Below are positions 24,295 to 33,916 of a DNA stretch of 60,542 nt, piece after piece. Source of the DNA: an uncultured Paracoccaceae bacterium (lineage in GTDB: Bacteria; Pseudomonadota; Alphaproteobacteria; Rhodobacterales; Rhodobacteraceae); contig CALJZN010000037.1 in NCBI GenBank assembly GCA_937983405.1, positions 1 to 60,542 on the forward strand. Direction: 5' to 3'. The first letter of the stretch is position 1. Each line of letters opens with the position of its first letter. A program made the position numbers and the translations under genes. The notes under the pieces were generated by a model that did not search any database, was not told where the DNA came from, and was given only the letters and a program-made list of their open reading frames with translations.

Positions 24295-27200
24295 ATGCGC
24301 TTCAGGATCGTCAACTTCCGCCCCGACCGGCTGAGCGGCTGGTGCACCGATCCCGAGCGTCCCGGCGAGTCGCAGGTGCTGCATCTGATGGTCGACGGGG
24401 TCCATGCCGCGACGCTGGTCTGCGACGGCCCGCGCCCCGAGCTGAACGCGGCCGAGTTCCCCAACCGCAACATCGGCTTCGCGGCGCAGATCGGGTTCGA
24501 GCACTGGGACGGCGCGCGGCACCACTTTGCCCTCGTCGTGCCCGGCTCCGGCGCGGTGCTGCGCGAACGCACGCTGACTTTCCCCGATGCCCGCGTGGCC
24601 GGGGGCGAGGGGCGCCTCTTCGGCCGCATCGCAACCGCCGGTCCGCATCTGGTGCGGGGCTGGGCGACGACCGGCGCGCCCGGGGCGGTGCCGCTTTCGG
24701 CCACGCTCGAAATCGACGGGCAGGCGGTGGCGCGGGTCGCGGCCGACCAGCCGCTCGAGGAGGTGCGCTATCTCGGCTGCGGGTTCGGCTTTGCGGTGCC
24801 GGGGCGGTTCTTCGACGATGCCGAGCACGACCTGCGCGTGACCGTGGCGCTGCCCGACGGGGGGCGCGTGACGCTGGGGGCCTTCAGCCGGTTCCTTGCG
24901 CGCGACGATGCGCCCCGGATCGCGGGGAAGGTCGCGCTGGCCGACGGCGGACGGATCGAGGGCACGGCGCTAAGCCCCGCCCATCCCGGCGAGCCGCTCG
25001 AGCTTGTCGTCTATCTGGGCGACAGCGAGCGGCTGCGCGTGACGACCGACCCTGCCGCCGAAGGCGCCTTTGCCTTCGACCTCGCGACGCTCGGCCGCTG
25101 CGACCCGGGCACGGACGCGCTGGAGATCCTGGCCGAACCCTTCGGGCTGTTCCTTGACTTCGTGCCCCCCGACCTCGTCGCCCGGGCGCTGACGGCCACG
25201 GCCGCGCCCGCGCCCGGCGGCGGCTGGAGCCTGCGCATCGCGGCGCCGCTGCCGCTGTCGCGGCTGTCCGGGGCAATGCTGCACCGCCCGGGCGGCGCCG
25301 CGCCGCTGCCGCTCGACCCGGTGCCGACCGAGGACGGCCGGGCGGCGGTGGCGGCGATCGGCGCGGACGCGGGCGGGCCGAACGGCGCCCGGCTGACCGT
25401 GGGCGAGCGCGAGGTTCCGCTGCGGGTGGCGGACGCGGCGCCCCGGCCGGCCACGCCTGCGCCCGATGCGCCGCCCGCGGCCGCCGCGGCGCCCCCGGCC
25501 GCGCGGCAAGGGCTGGGCGCCCTGCGCGCCCCCGCGGATCCGGCCGTGGCCCGGGCGCTGGCCGCCCTGTTCGGCGCACCGCATCCGCCGGGCGGTGAGT
25601 CCGCCTGGCCCGAGGTGTCGGGCGCCTGGCGGCTGACGCCCGACGGGCGCATCGCCGGCTGGGCGGCCGATCTGGTGCGCCCCGAGCGGCCGCTCGCGGT
25701 CGAAGTCCGGGCCAACGACGCAACCCTCGCCCGGCTGGTGGCCGACGCCGCCGCCTGCCCGGCCGAGGCCGGGCTTCCGCTGCCTGCCCCGGTGGGCTTT
25801 GCCGCCGACCTCGGCCCGCTCTTGCCGGGGCCCGGGCGCTACCGCATCGCGGCGGTGCTCGAGGGCGGGATCGAGCTGCCCGCATCCGGCGAGCGCTTTC
25901 TCCGCTGGCCGCCGCGCGCCGATGCGCTGCCGGGCCCCGCCGCGATGCTGGGCCTGCCCGCGCGCGTCCTGCCCGACCCCGCCGAGGCCGCGCTGCTGAT
26001 CGCGCCACCCGATGCGGCCCTGCGCAGGGCGCTGGGGCTGGCGCTGACCGGCGCGCCGTTGGACGAAGGCCACCCGGCGCTCGCGCCCAGTGTCGGCGGC
26101 ACGCTGGCGGCGCTTCTGCGGGGGTGGTTCTGGGCGCAGGACGGGGCCGGGCGGATCGAGGACCCCGGGCGCATGCCGCCCGGCGAGGCGGTCCTTCCGC
26201 CGCTCGTCTCGGTGGACCTCACGGCGCTGGCCGACCGGCTGCCGCTTTCGGCCGAGGCCCGCGAAGCCGTGCGCCACGCGCAGACCTGGCGCGGCCTTCT
26301 GCGGGCGCTGTTCTCGGACCCGCGGCTGTTTGCGATGCTGCTCGACCCCGAGGATGGGCGCGACGCGCTGATCCTGGCCGACATCCGGCGGATCGGCGCG
26401 CGGGCGCCCGCGGCCGAGACGCTGCGCCTCGACCCCGGGGCAAGACCGGGTGCCGCGCTGCCGGCCGCCTTGCGCGGGATCGAGGCGCTGGCGGTCCACG
26501 ACGAGACCGGCCGGCGGCTGCTGGCCGAGCGGGTGGGCGGCGACGACCGCATCACGGCGCGGCACCTGTGGCAGCTGCGCCCCGGCCCCGGGGCCCAGGC
26601 GCCGGGCACGCCCTGGCGGGTGCTGATCTCGCGCGGGGAGGGGCGCTGGGCGCTGGCCCGGCTGGTGTGGCAGGCGGCCGAGGCCGAGGCGCCGGTGCCG
26701 GTGATCGGCAGCCTCCGGCTGCGCGCGATCGAGGTTGCGGGGCGGATGGCGCGGGCGCGGCTGGCCGGGCCGGACCTGCCCGAAACGCTGGTCCTGCAGC
26801 TCGAGGCGCAGCGCCTGCCGCTGGCCCGTCTGCCTCGCAGCGACGCCGGGGGCGGAAGCGCGCCGGAGGGCAGCTATGCCGGGCGCCTTCCGCGGCCGCC
26901 CGGGGCGGGCGAGCATCGCCTCGCGGGCGGCGAGGCGCCGGGGCCGGTGTGGGATTTGCGGATCGCAACGTCGGACGGGCCGCGGCCGGGGGACCTGCCC
27001 GAGGTCCTGCGCCCCGCGGCGGGCGGCATTATCGCGGGGCCACCCGTCCTGTCCGGCGGGCAGCTCTCGGGCTGGGCGGTCTCGACGGCATTCGGGGTCG
27101 AGAGCGCGCAGATCCTGCTGGTCGAGCCCGAGCCGGCCGCAGACCCCGCGGCGGCGGCCGACGCCGCGCCGACTGGGCCGCCCGCGCCGATCGTCCATGC

Positions 27201-28653
27201 GTCGGCCCCGGCACGCAGCGCCTCGGCCGAGGCCGTCGCGGCCTGCGGCGAGGGCTTTGCCGCCGCCGGCTACACGCTGGCGCTGCCGGTCGCGGTGCTC
27301 GACGGAACGGCGCGCAGGCTGAGGCTCGAGGCGCGCGCCGGCGGGGTCGCGCAGGTGCTGTGGTCGGGCGAGATCGCGGCCGGACCCGCCTTCCTGTTGG
27401 CGCAGGCGCAGGGATGCGCGACGCGCGAGGCGCTGCATGCGTTCCTGATGCGCATCGCCGCGGCGGGCCAGCATGCGTTCGTGGACGCCTACTTCGCCGC
27501 GCCGCGCGCGGTCTCGCCGCATGTGCTCGAGGCAGCCGAGGCCTTCGAAATCCTGGTCGCGGCGATCCTGTCGGATGCGGCCGGCCCGCGGCCCGCGCGA
27601 CTGACGCGGCTGTTCTCGACGCTCTGGACCCATGCGCAGACCATCAGCCAGCGGCAGGTCGAGTTCATCGCCAGCGCGCTCAAGGTGGTGCTTGCCGCCG
27701 AGACCGCGGGGAACCCCGCCCGCTTTCCGCACGGGCCGCTGGCGGAACTTGCGGTCGATCTGATCCTGACGCTGCCCAAGGCCGGGCTGCCGGCCGAGAT
27801 CGCCGCACAGCTGGCCCGCGCGGCCATGACGGTGCGCCGCCTGCCGCTGGCGCGCGAGATCGTCCGCGCCGGGCTGGCCGAGCATCCCGATGCCCCGCCC
27901 CTGCTGGTCGCGGGCGCGGCGGTCGAGCTCGCGCTCGGGGCGCCCGCGGCGGCCGAGGCGATGGCGCGGCGGGCGCTGGACAAGAAGCCCAAGCTGAACG
28001 ACGCGCTGCTGGTGCTCGGCCGGGCGCTGGCGTTGCAGGGCCGCCACCTCGAGGCGGCCGCGGCCGTCAGCAACGGGCGGGGGCTGACGGCGTGGCTGAA
28101 CCGCGCGCCGGGCTACGAGACGGCCAAGGCAGTGGCCGCGCTCGACTGGCCCGGGGTGATGCGGGCGGTGGCGCAGGCCGCCGACCGGCCGCAGCTGGCC
28201 GAGGACATGGACCGCGCCGATGCCGTCTGGGGCGCCCCACTGCCGCCGGAGGCGCTGGGCTATACCCTTGTCTTTCTTTCCGAAGGCTCTCCCCAGCGGC
28301 AGACCGAAGCCCTGCACGCCGCGCTGTCCGGGACGGGATGCGCCCAGATCGCGCGGGTGCCGGGGCAAACGATGTCCGAGATCGAATGTATCGGCGGGTC
28401 GGCGCTGATCTTCCGCACCGAGCGCATGGTCGCGCCCGAACTGGTGGCGGCGCTCTTCGCGCAGGTGCGCCCGGGCGAGGAGGTCGTCCGGCTGGTCGAG
28501 TGCCGGCTTGACGCCACCGGAGCGCCGGCGGGCTTCGACAGCGTGGGCGCGCTGATCCGGGCGGGCGCGCTGCGGGCCTTCGGCGAGGTGGATTTCGAGA
28601 CCTTCATGGCCCGGGCCGCGCAGGCCCTGCGCGTCAAGACCATCCTGATCTAG
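24295..28653 (+). CDS. Large modular protein of unknown function with repeated beta-type modules and a TPR-like C-terminal part
   Basis: About 1452 residues with no signal peptide. The N-terminal half contains several similar modules built around '(S/A)GW' followed by a 'VDG' or equivalent strand: LSGWCTDPERPG (residue 13), VRGWATTGAPG (119), a relative near 208, RIAGWAADLVRPERPLAVEV (450) and LSGWAVSTAFGVESAQILLV (925). Related modules precede the glycosyltransferase domains of the giant protein at 51436-57792. Residues 1070-1320 are alanine-rich helices that read as TPR/Sel1-like repeats (EAMARRALDKKPKLNDALLV). The last 130 residues are mixed. No catalytic motif was recognised. It starts an operon with two glycosyltransferase genes, so a scaffolding or glycan-binding role in glycan assembly is plausible. 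An alternative start at 24277 would add six residues. Confidence 0.75.
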   Translation: MRFRIVNFRPDRLSGWCTDPERPGESQVLHLMVDGVHAATLVCDGPRPELNAAEFPNRNIGFAAQIGFEHWDGARHHFALVVPGSGAVLRERTLTFPDARVAGGEGRLFGRIATAGPHLVRGWATTGAPGAVPLSATLEIDGQAVARVAADQPLEEVRYLGCGFGFAVPGRFFDDAEHDLRVTVALPDGGRVTLGAFSRFLARDDAPRIAGKVALADGGRIEGTALSPAHPGEPLELVVYLGDSERLRVTTDPAAEGAFAFDLATLGRCDPGTDALEILAEPFGLFLDFVPPDLVARALTATAAPAPGGGWSLRIAAPLPLSRLSGAMLHRPGGAAPLPLDPVPTEDGRAAVAAIGADAGGPNGARLTVGEREVPLRVADAAPRPATPAPDAPPAAAAAPPAARQGLGALRAPADPAVARALAALFGAPHPPGGESAWPEVSGAWRLTPDGRIAGWAADLVRPERPLAVEVRANDATLARLVADAAACPAEAGLPLPAPVGFAADLGPLLPGPGRYRIAAVLEGGIELPASGERFLRWPPRADALPGPAAMLGLPARVLPDPAEAALLIAPPDAALRRALGLALTGAPLDEGHPALAPSVGGTLAALLRGWFWAQDGAGRIEDPGRMPPGEAVLPPLVSVDLTALADRLPLSAEAREAVRHAQTWRGLLRALFSDPRLFAMLLDPEDGRDALILADIRRIGARAPAAETLRLDPGARPGAALPAALRGIEALAVHDETGRRLLAERVGGDDRITARHLWQLRPGPGAQAPGTPWRVLISRGEGRWALARLVWQAAEAEAPVPVIGSLRLRAIEVAGRMARARLAGPDLPETLVLQLEAQRLPLARLPRSDAGGGSAPEGSYAGRLPRPPGAGEHRLAGGEAPGPVWDLRIATSDGPRPGDLPEVLRPAAGGIIAGPPVLSGGQLSGWAVSTAFGVESAQILLVEPEPAADPAAAADAAPTGPPAPIVHASAPARSASAEAVAACGEGFAAAGYTLALPVAVLDGTARRLRLEARAGGVAQVLWSGEIAAGPAFLLAQAQGCATREALHAFLMRIAAAGQHAFVDAYFAAPRAVSPHVLEAAEAFEILVAAILSDAAGPRPARLTRLFSTLWTHAQTISQRQVEFIASALKVVLAAETAGNPARFPHGPLAELAVDLILTLPKAGLPAEIAAQLARAAMTVRRLPLAREIVRAGLAEHPDAPPLLVAGAAVELALGAPAAAEAMARRALDKKPKLNDALLVLGRALALQGRHLEAAAAVSNGRGLTAWLNRAPGYETAKAVAALDWPGVMRAVAQAADRPQLAEDMDRADAVWGAPLPPEALGYTLVFLSEGSPQRQTEALHAALSGTGCAQIARVPGQTMSEIECIGGSALIFRTERMVAPELVAALFAQVRPGEEVVRLVECRLDATGAPAGFDSVGALIRAGALRAFGEVDFETFMARAAQALRVKTILI

Positions 28654-28673
28654 GCAGCGGGGAGAGGCCGAGC

Positions 28674-29573
28674 ATGACCGAGCGCGTCGCCATCGCCGTG
28701 ATGTCGTTCGACCGGCCGCACTATGTCGAGCGGGTGTTGCAGACCGTGCTGGCGCAGCAGCCGATGCGGCGGCTTGTGCCGGTGTTCCACCTCTTCCAGG
28801 ACGGCTGCGTCAGCCCGCGGACCGGCAACGTCTATGGCAAGGCCGAGCTGATGGAGAAGTCGGTCGCGGTCTTCCGCCACTACCTGCCGCGCGGGCATGT
28901 GCACCAGAGCCCGGTCAACCTGGGCGTCGCGCTGAACTTCGACCGGGCCGAGCGGATGCTGTTCGAGGATCACGGCTACGCGTGCGCAATCTTCCTCGAG
29001 GACGACCTGCTCTTGCAGCCCTGGTATTTCCGCGTGATGGAAGAGCTGCTCGACCTTGCCGCGACGCGCGAGGACGTGGGCATGGTCGCCGCCTTCGGCT
29101 TTGACAAGGAGATGCCGCTGGCCGAACAGCGCCGGCGCGAGCGCGACCTTGTGCTGATGGACGAGCACAACTGGGCCTTCGGGATGCGAAGGGAAGCCTG
29201 GGCGGCGCGCGACCGGCTGCTCAGGCCCTATCTCGGCATCGTCTCGCAGATCGACTACCGCGACCGCGACCGGGGCGAGCCCAAGGCCGCGATCAAGGCG
29301 ATGCAGCTCGCCTACGGACGGCACGGCAGGGGCTATCTCAGTTCGCAGGACAGCACGAAGAACCTTGCGCTGGAGCTTCTCGGCCTGCACCGGATCACCA
29401 CCTTCACCAACAACGCCCGCTACATCGGCAAGGAGGGGCTGCATTCCACCCCCGCCAGGTTCGCCGCGCAGGGCCACGGGCGCACGGTGGTCTACGACCG
29501 GCCGCACGGCGGCTTCGTGCTGCCCCTGCCGGAGACGCTGCGCGCCATGCGCCTCGGGCTGCAACACCGCTAG
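28674..29573 (+). CDS. GT-A fold glycosyltransferase (GNT-I-like)
   Basis: A 299-residue protein beginning VAIAVMSFDRPHYVERVLQT, the nucleotide-sugar-binding start of GT-A glycosyltransferases. The metal-binding acidic motif is FLEDDLLLQPWYF (near residue 104), which resembles the E-D-D of the GNT-I/POMGnT-like family more than the DxD of common GT2 enzymes. NWAFGMRREAWAARD and SSQDSTKNLALELLG match the later acceptor/donor-contact region. No membrane segment is present. The donor and acceptor are unknown. It is 20 bases after the modular protein gene, behind GGGGAGAGG, and 26 bases before the GT9-like gene, so it belongs to one operon. Confidence 0.82.
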   Translation: MTERVAIAVMSFDRPHYVERVLQTVLAQQPMRRLVPVFHLFQDGCVSPRTGNVYGKAELMEKSVAVFRHYLPRGHVHQSPVNLGVALNFDRAERMLFEDHGYACAIFLEDDLLLQPWYFRVMEELLDLAATREDVGMVAAFGFDKEMPLAEQRRRERDLVLMDEHNWAFGMRREAWAARDRLLRPYLGIVSQIDYRDRDRGEPKAAIKAMQLAYGRHGRGYLSSQDSTKNLALELLGLHRITTFTNNARYIGKEGLHSTPARFAAQGHGRTVVYDRPHGGFVLPLPETLRAMRLGLQHR

Positions 29574-29599
29574 GGCCGGATCGGGAGCGACAGTCAGCC

Positions 29600-32500
29600 A
29601 TGCGCAAGGTTCTCCTCTGCACGCTCGCGGGCGCGGCCGCCGACGCCCCGCAGGACGCCCGCACGCGGGCCCTGGCCGCATCCCTCACCGGGCCCGGCAC
29701 GACGCTGGAGGTCGAGGCGGTCCGCGCCGCGCCGGGCGTGGCGCTGGGCCTGATGGCGCGGGCGCCCGATGCCATCGTCGCGGTGGGCTACGGCCCCGAG
29801 GAGATCGCGGCCTTCGCGCCGCTGGCCTGCCCGGTCGTCTGGGACATGGGACACATCGGCGCGGCCGAGGTGACGGGCTGGCTGGCCGACCCCGACCGCC
29901 GCGCGGCGCTTGGCCGCGCGCTGGCGGTGGCGCGCGGCTTCGTCGACGTCGCGGAACCGGTGGCGCTGGCGATCGAGGATGCCTTCAAGGTCGGCCTGAC
30001 CACCCACGCCCTGCCGGCGGCGCTGGCGGCGGTGGCAAAGCGGGTGGTGGTGATCATGGGCACGGGCCTTGGCAACATGATCTATGCGGTGCCGATGGTG
30101 CGCTGGCTGTCCGAGCGGCTGGGCGCGCCCATCGACGTCGTGGTGCACAACCGCTTCGACGAGGGCGTGACGCTGTTCGCCCGGGCGCGCTGGATCAACG
30201 CGATCTACCCCGGGTTCGAATATCTCGCCGGCCGGCGCTACGCCCTCATGGTGTCTTCGATCACCGCCGGCGCCTGGCGGCCCAACTTCACCGCCGACCG
30301 CACCCTCTGGGTGGACCAGGAACGCGACTACAACGAAGAGGGGCGCTTCGTCCACGAGGTGCGGCTGAACTTCCTCGGGCTGGAACGGCTGTTCCCGCTC
30401 GACCCCGGCCTGATGCCCGAACTGCCTTTCCCCTTCATCCGCGATTTCGCCTACCGCCACCCGGGCGGCCGCGTCCTCGGCATCGCCGCGGGCCGCAAGG
30501 CGGGCATGTGGGCCAAGCGCGAATGGCCGCAGATGGACCGGCTGGTGGCCGCGCTGACGGCGAAGGGCTGGGAGGTGCGCAGCTTCGGCCTGCCGGGCGA
30601 GGCGGTCGAGGGCGCGCGGGACTTCACCGGCATCCCGCTGCGCGAGATGCTGGGCCGGATGGCCGAATGCGCCTATTTCGTCAGCTACGACGGCGGCCTC
30701 ATCCACATGGCCGAGGCGATCGGCATCCCTTCGGTCTGGCTGTTCGGCTCCACGGGAACGGTCAAGAACGGTCCGGTCCATGCCCACAGCCGGGTGCTGC
30801 TGTCGCGGCGGCCCTGCGGCCCCTGTCTGTACAAGATCGACTGGCTGCGCTGCGAACATGCCGCCTGCATGGACGACATCCGGCTCGACGAGGTGATCGG
30901 CACGCTCGAGGCGCTGGCGGCCGAGATCGAGACCGGGGGCTACGCCCCCGCCGCAGCCCGTCCGGACGGCGTGCTTCTGGCCTACGAGACGGACGCGCAT
31001 CATCGCCCGGGCCCCGAGGCGCAGTGGCGAACCTATCTGCACGAGCGCGCCGCCGCCTTTCCCCCGGATGCCGAGTTCCTGCGCCGCCACCTGTTCGCGC
31101 TGGTCCGCGCGGGCGACATGGTCGGGGCGGCCGCGGTGGCCGACATCGCACGGCTGCGCGATCCGGGCGACGTCGTGGCGCGCTTCCTGGGCGAGATCGC
31201 GGCGGCGGTGCATCCCTTGCCGACGCCGCTGTCGGGCCTGCGGGCCCGGGCGCCGGCGGTCGCGCCGGTTGCCCCGGCCGAGTTCGGTGGGCTGATCGAG
31301 CGCTTCTGCGACCTCGGCCCTGCGATCGAGGAGCGGCAGTTCCTGCTGGACGCCGGCCTGCGGCACCTGCTGCAGACGCGCGACCGTGCGGCGGCCGCCG
31401 CCTTCCTGGCCGCGGCCGCTGCCGTGCCGCGCTTCTGGCAGGGCATCTTCCGCCCGCTGCAGCGCTATCTCGACCAGTTCGGCGACGCAAGCGAGGTCGC
31501 GGGCAGCTGGGACGAGACGCTCGACGTCGGCGTCGAGCGCAACCCCTCGCTGCAGCGGATGCGGGCGATCGCGGTCGAGCCGCTGGCCGCGCGCCTGGAC
31601 AGGGTGGCCGCCATGATCGGCGAGCCGCTGGGCCTTCCGGCCGCGGCGGTGCGCGCCGGCGGCTTCGTCCCCCATCTGCAGACCGCGGCGACGCTGGCGG
31701 CGGGGCGGCTGCGGCCCGTCGTGCTGCCGCTGGCCCCCGGGGGCGTGACCGTGCCCCACCACGGCATCGCGCTGGCGATCGTGCCGCATGTCACGGTGAA
31801 GTCGCCCCTGCCGGGGTCGACCTCGGCGCTGATCCTGCAGCAGATGACCCGGCTGGCGATGATCGGGCTCAGGCCGGTGGTGGTCACGCTCGGTTTCGAC
31901 GACATCCCCGAGGCCTGGACGATGCGCGACAGCGTCACCTACATCCAGGGACACCGGCGCTGGCCGGCCGCAAACTGGGCCGAGCTGTTCGCGGCCTATC
32001 CGCCCGACCTGATCCTCGACTACACCGGCGCCGCGGCGGGGCTTGCCCTGCCCGCGACCCCGGCGGGGCCGCCGCGCCGGGTGGCGCTGGACGGGCTGTT
32101 CGACCCGCAGGGCCTCTGGGCGGGGTTCCAGCCCGGCAACCGCTGGGCGCTGGCCGATCCTGCGCTTGCCGATGCGGTGCCTGCCGACGCGCTGTCGGCG
32201 ATGCTGTTCGTGCCCCCCGCCCTGCCCCGGCGCGTGCCGCCCAGCCCGATCGTCGCGACCGTCCTTCTCAACGACGCGCGCGACATGGCGGCGCTGGTGC
32301 GTATGGTCACCGCGACCCCGAGCGTGGACTATGCGGTCGTGACGGCGCTGCGCCATCGCGGGATCGAGAAGAACCTTGCCACCATCGCGCCGGGCGAGCC
32401 GCTGGCCGCCCGGCTGGAGGCGAGCAACCTTCTGATCCAGTTCTCGACCCGGCCGCAGACGCTGGCGGCCGAGCTGGTGGCCTGGCTCGAGGCGGGGCAC

Positions 32501-32656
32501 CCCGCAATCGCTGCGCCACGGGTGCCGGACGACACTGCGCTGGCGCGGGCGCTGCGCCGGGTGGACCGCCCGGGCGACACCCTGTGCTGGATTCGCGCCC
32601 TCGGCGACGAGGCGATGGCGATGGCGGAACGCGCCGATCTGCTGCTGACCGACTGA
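29600..32656 (+). CDS. Large glycosyltransferase family 9-like (heptosyltransferase-type) protein
   Basis: A 1018-residue protein. Residues 1-145 form a Rossmann-like segment (RKVLLCTLAGAAADAP). Residues 148-440 match ADP-heptose:LPS heptosyltransferases (GT9): VVIMGTGLGNMIYAVPMVRW, VLGIAAGRKAGMWAKREWPQ and the nucleotide-binding motif VSYDGGLIHMAEAIGIPSVW followed by LFGSTG. A cysteine-rich bit, RRPCGPCLYKIDWLRCEHA, follows, as in some GT9 proteins. Residues 700-1010 look like a second GT-B-type region (TSALILQQMTRLAMIGLRPV, LIQFSTRPQTLAAELVAWL), though its motifs are less clear. Ordinary GT9 enzymes have about 350 residues, so this is a large fusion. The hldE/gmhB genes nearby would supply ADP-heptose as donor. 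The start at 29600 has GGGAG upstream. It is the third gene of the operon. Confidence 0.78.
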   Translation: MRKVLLCTLAGAAADAPQDARTRALAASLTGPGTTLEVEAVRAAPGVALGLMARAPDAIVAVGYGPEEIAAFAPLACPVVWDMGHIGAAEVTGWLADPDRRAALGRALAVARGFVDVAEPVALAIEDAFKVGLTTHALPAALAAVAKRVVVIMGTGLGNMIYAVPMVRWLSERLGAPIDVVVHNRFDEGVTLFARARWINAIYPGFEYLAGRRYALMVSSITAGAWRPNFTADRTLWVDQERDYNEEGRFVHEVRLNFLGLERLFPLDPGLMPELPFPFIRDFAYRHPGGRVLGIAAGRKAGMWAKREWPQMDRLVAALTAKGWEVRSFGLPGEAVEGARDFTGIPLREMLGRMAECAYFVSYDGGLIHMAEAIGIPSVWLFGSTGTVKNGPVHAHSRVLLSRRPCGPCLYKIDWLRCEHAACMDDIRLDEVIGTLEALAAEIETGGYAPAAARPDGVLLAYETDAHHRPGPEAQWRTYLHERAAAFPPDAEFLRRHLFALVRAGDMVGAAAVADIARLRDPGDVVARFLGEIAAAVHPLPTPLSGLRARAPAVAPVAPAEFGGLIERFCDLGPAIEERQFLLDAGLRHLLQTRDRAAAAAFLAAAAAVPRFWQGIFRPLQRYLDQFGDASEVAGSWDETLDVGVERNPSLQRMRAIAVEPLAARLDRVAAMIGEPLGLPAAAVRAGGFVPHLQTAATLAAGRLRPVVLPLAPGGVTVPHHGIALAIVPHVTVKSPLPGSTSALILQQMTRLAMIGLRPVVVTLGFDDIPEAWTMRDSVTYIQGHRRWPAANWAELFAAYPPDLILDYTGAAAGLALPATPAGPPRRVALDGLFDPQGLWAGFQPGNRWALADPALADAVPADALSAMLFVPPALPRRVPPSPIVATVLLNDARDMAALVRMVTATPSVDYAVVTALRHRGIEKNLATIAPGEPLAARLEASNLLIQFSTRPQTLAAELVAWLEAGHPAIAAPRVPDDTALARALRRVDRPGDTLCWIRALGDEAMAMAERADLLLTD

Positions 32657-32811
32657 GGGACCGGCCGGCACCGCCGCGGCCCCTGCCCGCCCGGTCGCCT
32701 TGCCGCAGGCGGGGGCGGCGGATAGGGTTGTCGCCGCGTCTTCGGCGCCGAGGATGCACCGTGGCGCCTTTGGTGTGGGACGGCGCCGCGGGAACCTGAC
32801 GGGAGAGGAGA

Positions 32812-33873
32812 ATGCGCATCGTCGTCCATGCCGGCATGAGCAAGACCGGATCGACCTCGATCCAGAAGTCGCTTGCCGCCGCCGCCAACGCCCTCGCGAA
32901 GCTCGGCGTCGCCTATCCTGCCCTGACGAAGCATCCCCAGCACGTCTTCCTGCTGCCCGTGCTGCTCGATCCCGACGAGGCGCGCACCCTGCTCAACGCC
33001 TACAACGCCGAGCGTCTCGCGCGGATGGTCGAATCCTCGCAGCGCGCCTGGGCGGTGCTCGACGCGGCGGTGGCGCAGGCGCGGGCCGAGGGCGCGCAGA
33101 TGCTGGTCCTTTCGGCCGAGCAGATCCTCGGCATGCGCACGGCGTCGGCCGAACGGCTGCGCGAGCGGCTGGCGGTCTACGGCTGCGAGGTCGAGATCGT
33201 GGCCTATCTGCGGGCGCCGGCCGGGCACTATCTGTCGAGCACGCAGCAGGCGCTGAAGTTCGGCCATGTCATCCGGTCGCCGACCACCGAACTTACCTAC
33301 AAGTCCAAGGTCGGCAAGTTCATGCGCCTCTTCGACGGCAAGGTGCGGGTGCGGGTGTTCGAGCGGGACCGGCTGACGGGCGGGGACGTGGTGCGCGACT
33401 TCCTCGAGGTGTTCCTCGGGTTGCCGCCCGAGGTGGCGGCCGTGATCCCCACCGTCCGGGACAACGAGTCGGTCTCGGCCGAAGGGATGGCGCTGCTGCA
33501 GGAGTTCCACCGCGTCGCGCTTCCGGGCGGCCAGCGCCGGGTCGGGAACCCGTTAAGCCGGGCGCTGCTTGCCCTGATCCAGGCCGAAGAGGCGCAGGGC
33601 GACTTTCCGCGGCCGGTGCTGCACCCCCATGTCCGCGCGGTGGCCGAGGCCGCGAACCGCCGCGACGTGCTGTGGCTGCGCGACGAGATGGGACTGAGCT
33701 TTGCCGAGTTCGACTATACAGGCTCGCCGCCGCCCGAGCCGCCGCCCGAGCCCCTCGACGTGGCCGACATCTGCCCGGTCGACCCCGCCCGGCTGGCACG
33801 GCTGCGGGCGCGGGTCCTGCTGGCGCTGCTGTCCGAGCGCAAGGCGCTCCTGGCGGCCGATCCGGCGGACTGA
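32812..33873 (+). CDS. Sulfotransferase-like protein
   Basis: A 353-residue protein whose first residues, IVVHAGMSKTGSTSIQKSL, form the PAPS phosphosulfate-binding P-loop of a bacterial sulfotransferase family (H-x-G-x-x-K-T-G-[ST]-[ST]-S-I-Q). A 3'-phosphate-binding-type stretch is IVAYLRAPAGHYLSSTQQ (near residue 130). The C-terminus has a proline-rich linker (SPPPEPPPEP, near residue 307) before a short helical tail. The target is unknown. It stands 155 bases after the GT9-like gene with its own GGAGAGGAG ribosome site. With the gene at 18928 it makes two sulfotransferase-like genes flanking the glycan region. No membrane segment is present. Its stop is followed by an 18-bp perfect palindrome. 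Confidence 0.78.
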   Translation: MRIVVHAGMSKTGSTSIQKSLAAAANALAKLGVAYPALTKHPQHVFLLPVLLDPDEARTLLNAYNAERLARMVESSQRAWAVLDAAVAQARAEGAQMLVLSAEQILGMRTASAERLRERLAVYGCEVEIVAYLRAPAGHYLSSTQQALKFGHVIRSPTTELTYKSKVGKFMRLFDGKVRVRVFERDRLTGGDVVRDFLEVFLGLPPEVAAVIPTVRDNESVSAEGMALLQEFHRVALPGGQRRVGNPLSRALLALIQAEEAQGDFPRPVLHPHVRAVAEAANRRDVLWLRDEMGLSFAEFDYTGSPPPEPPPEPLDVADICPVDPARLARLRARVLLALLSERKALLAADPAD

Positions 33874-33891
33874 GCGCGCCCGCGGGCGCGC
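33874..33891. terminator. Perfect GC palindrome between convergent genes (possible bidirectional terminator)
   Basis: GCGCGCCCGCGGGCGCGC is an 18-base perfect palindrome directly after the stop of the sulfotransferase-like gene and 26 bases before the end of the convergent TauE/SafE gene. It lacks a T-tract, so intrinsic termination is uncertain. Confidence 0.4.
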
Positions 33892-33916
33892 CGGCCCTAC
33901 CGGCGCGCGCCCCCCG

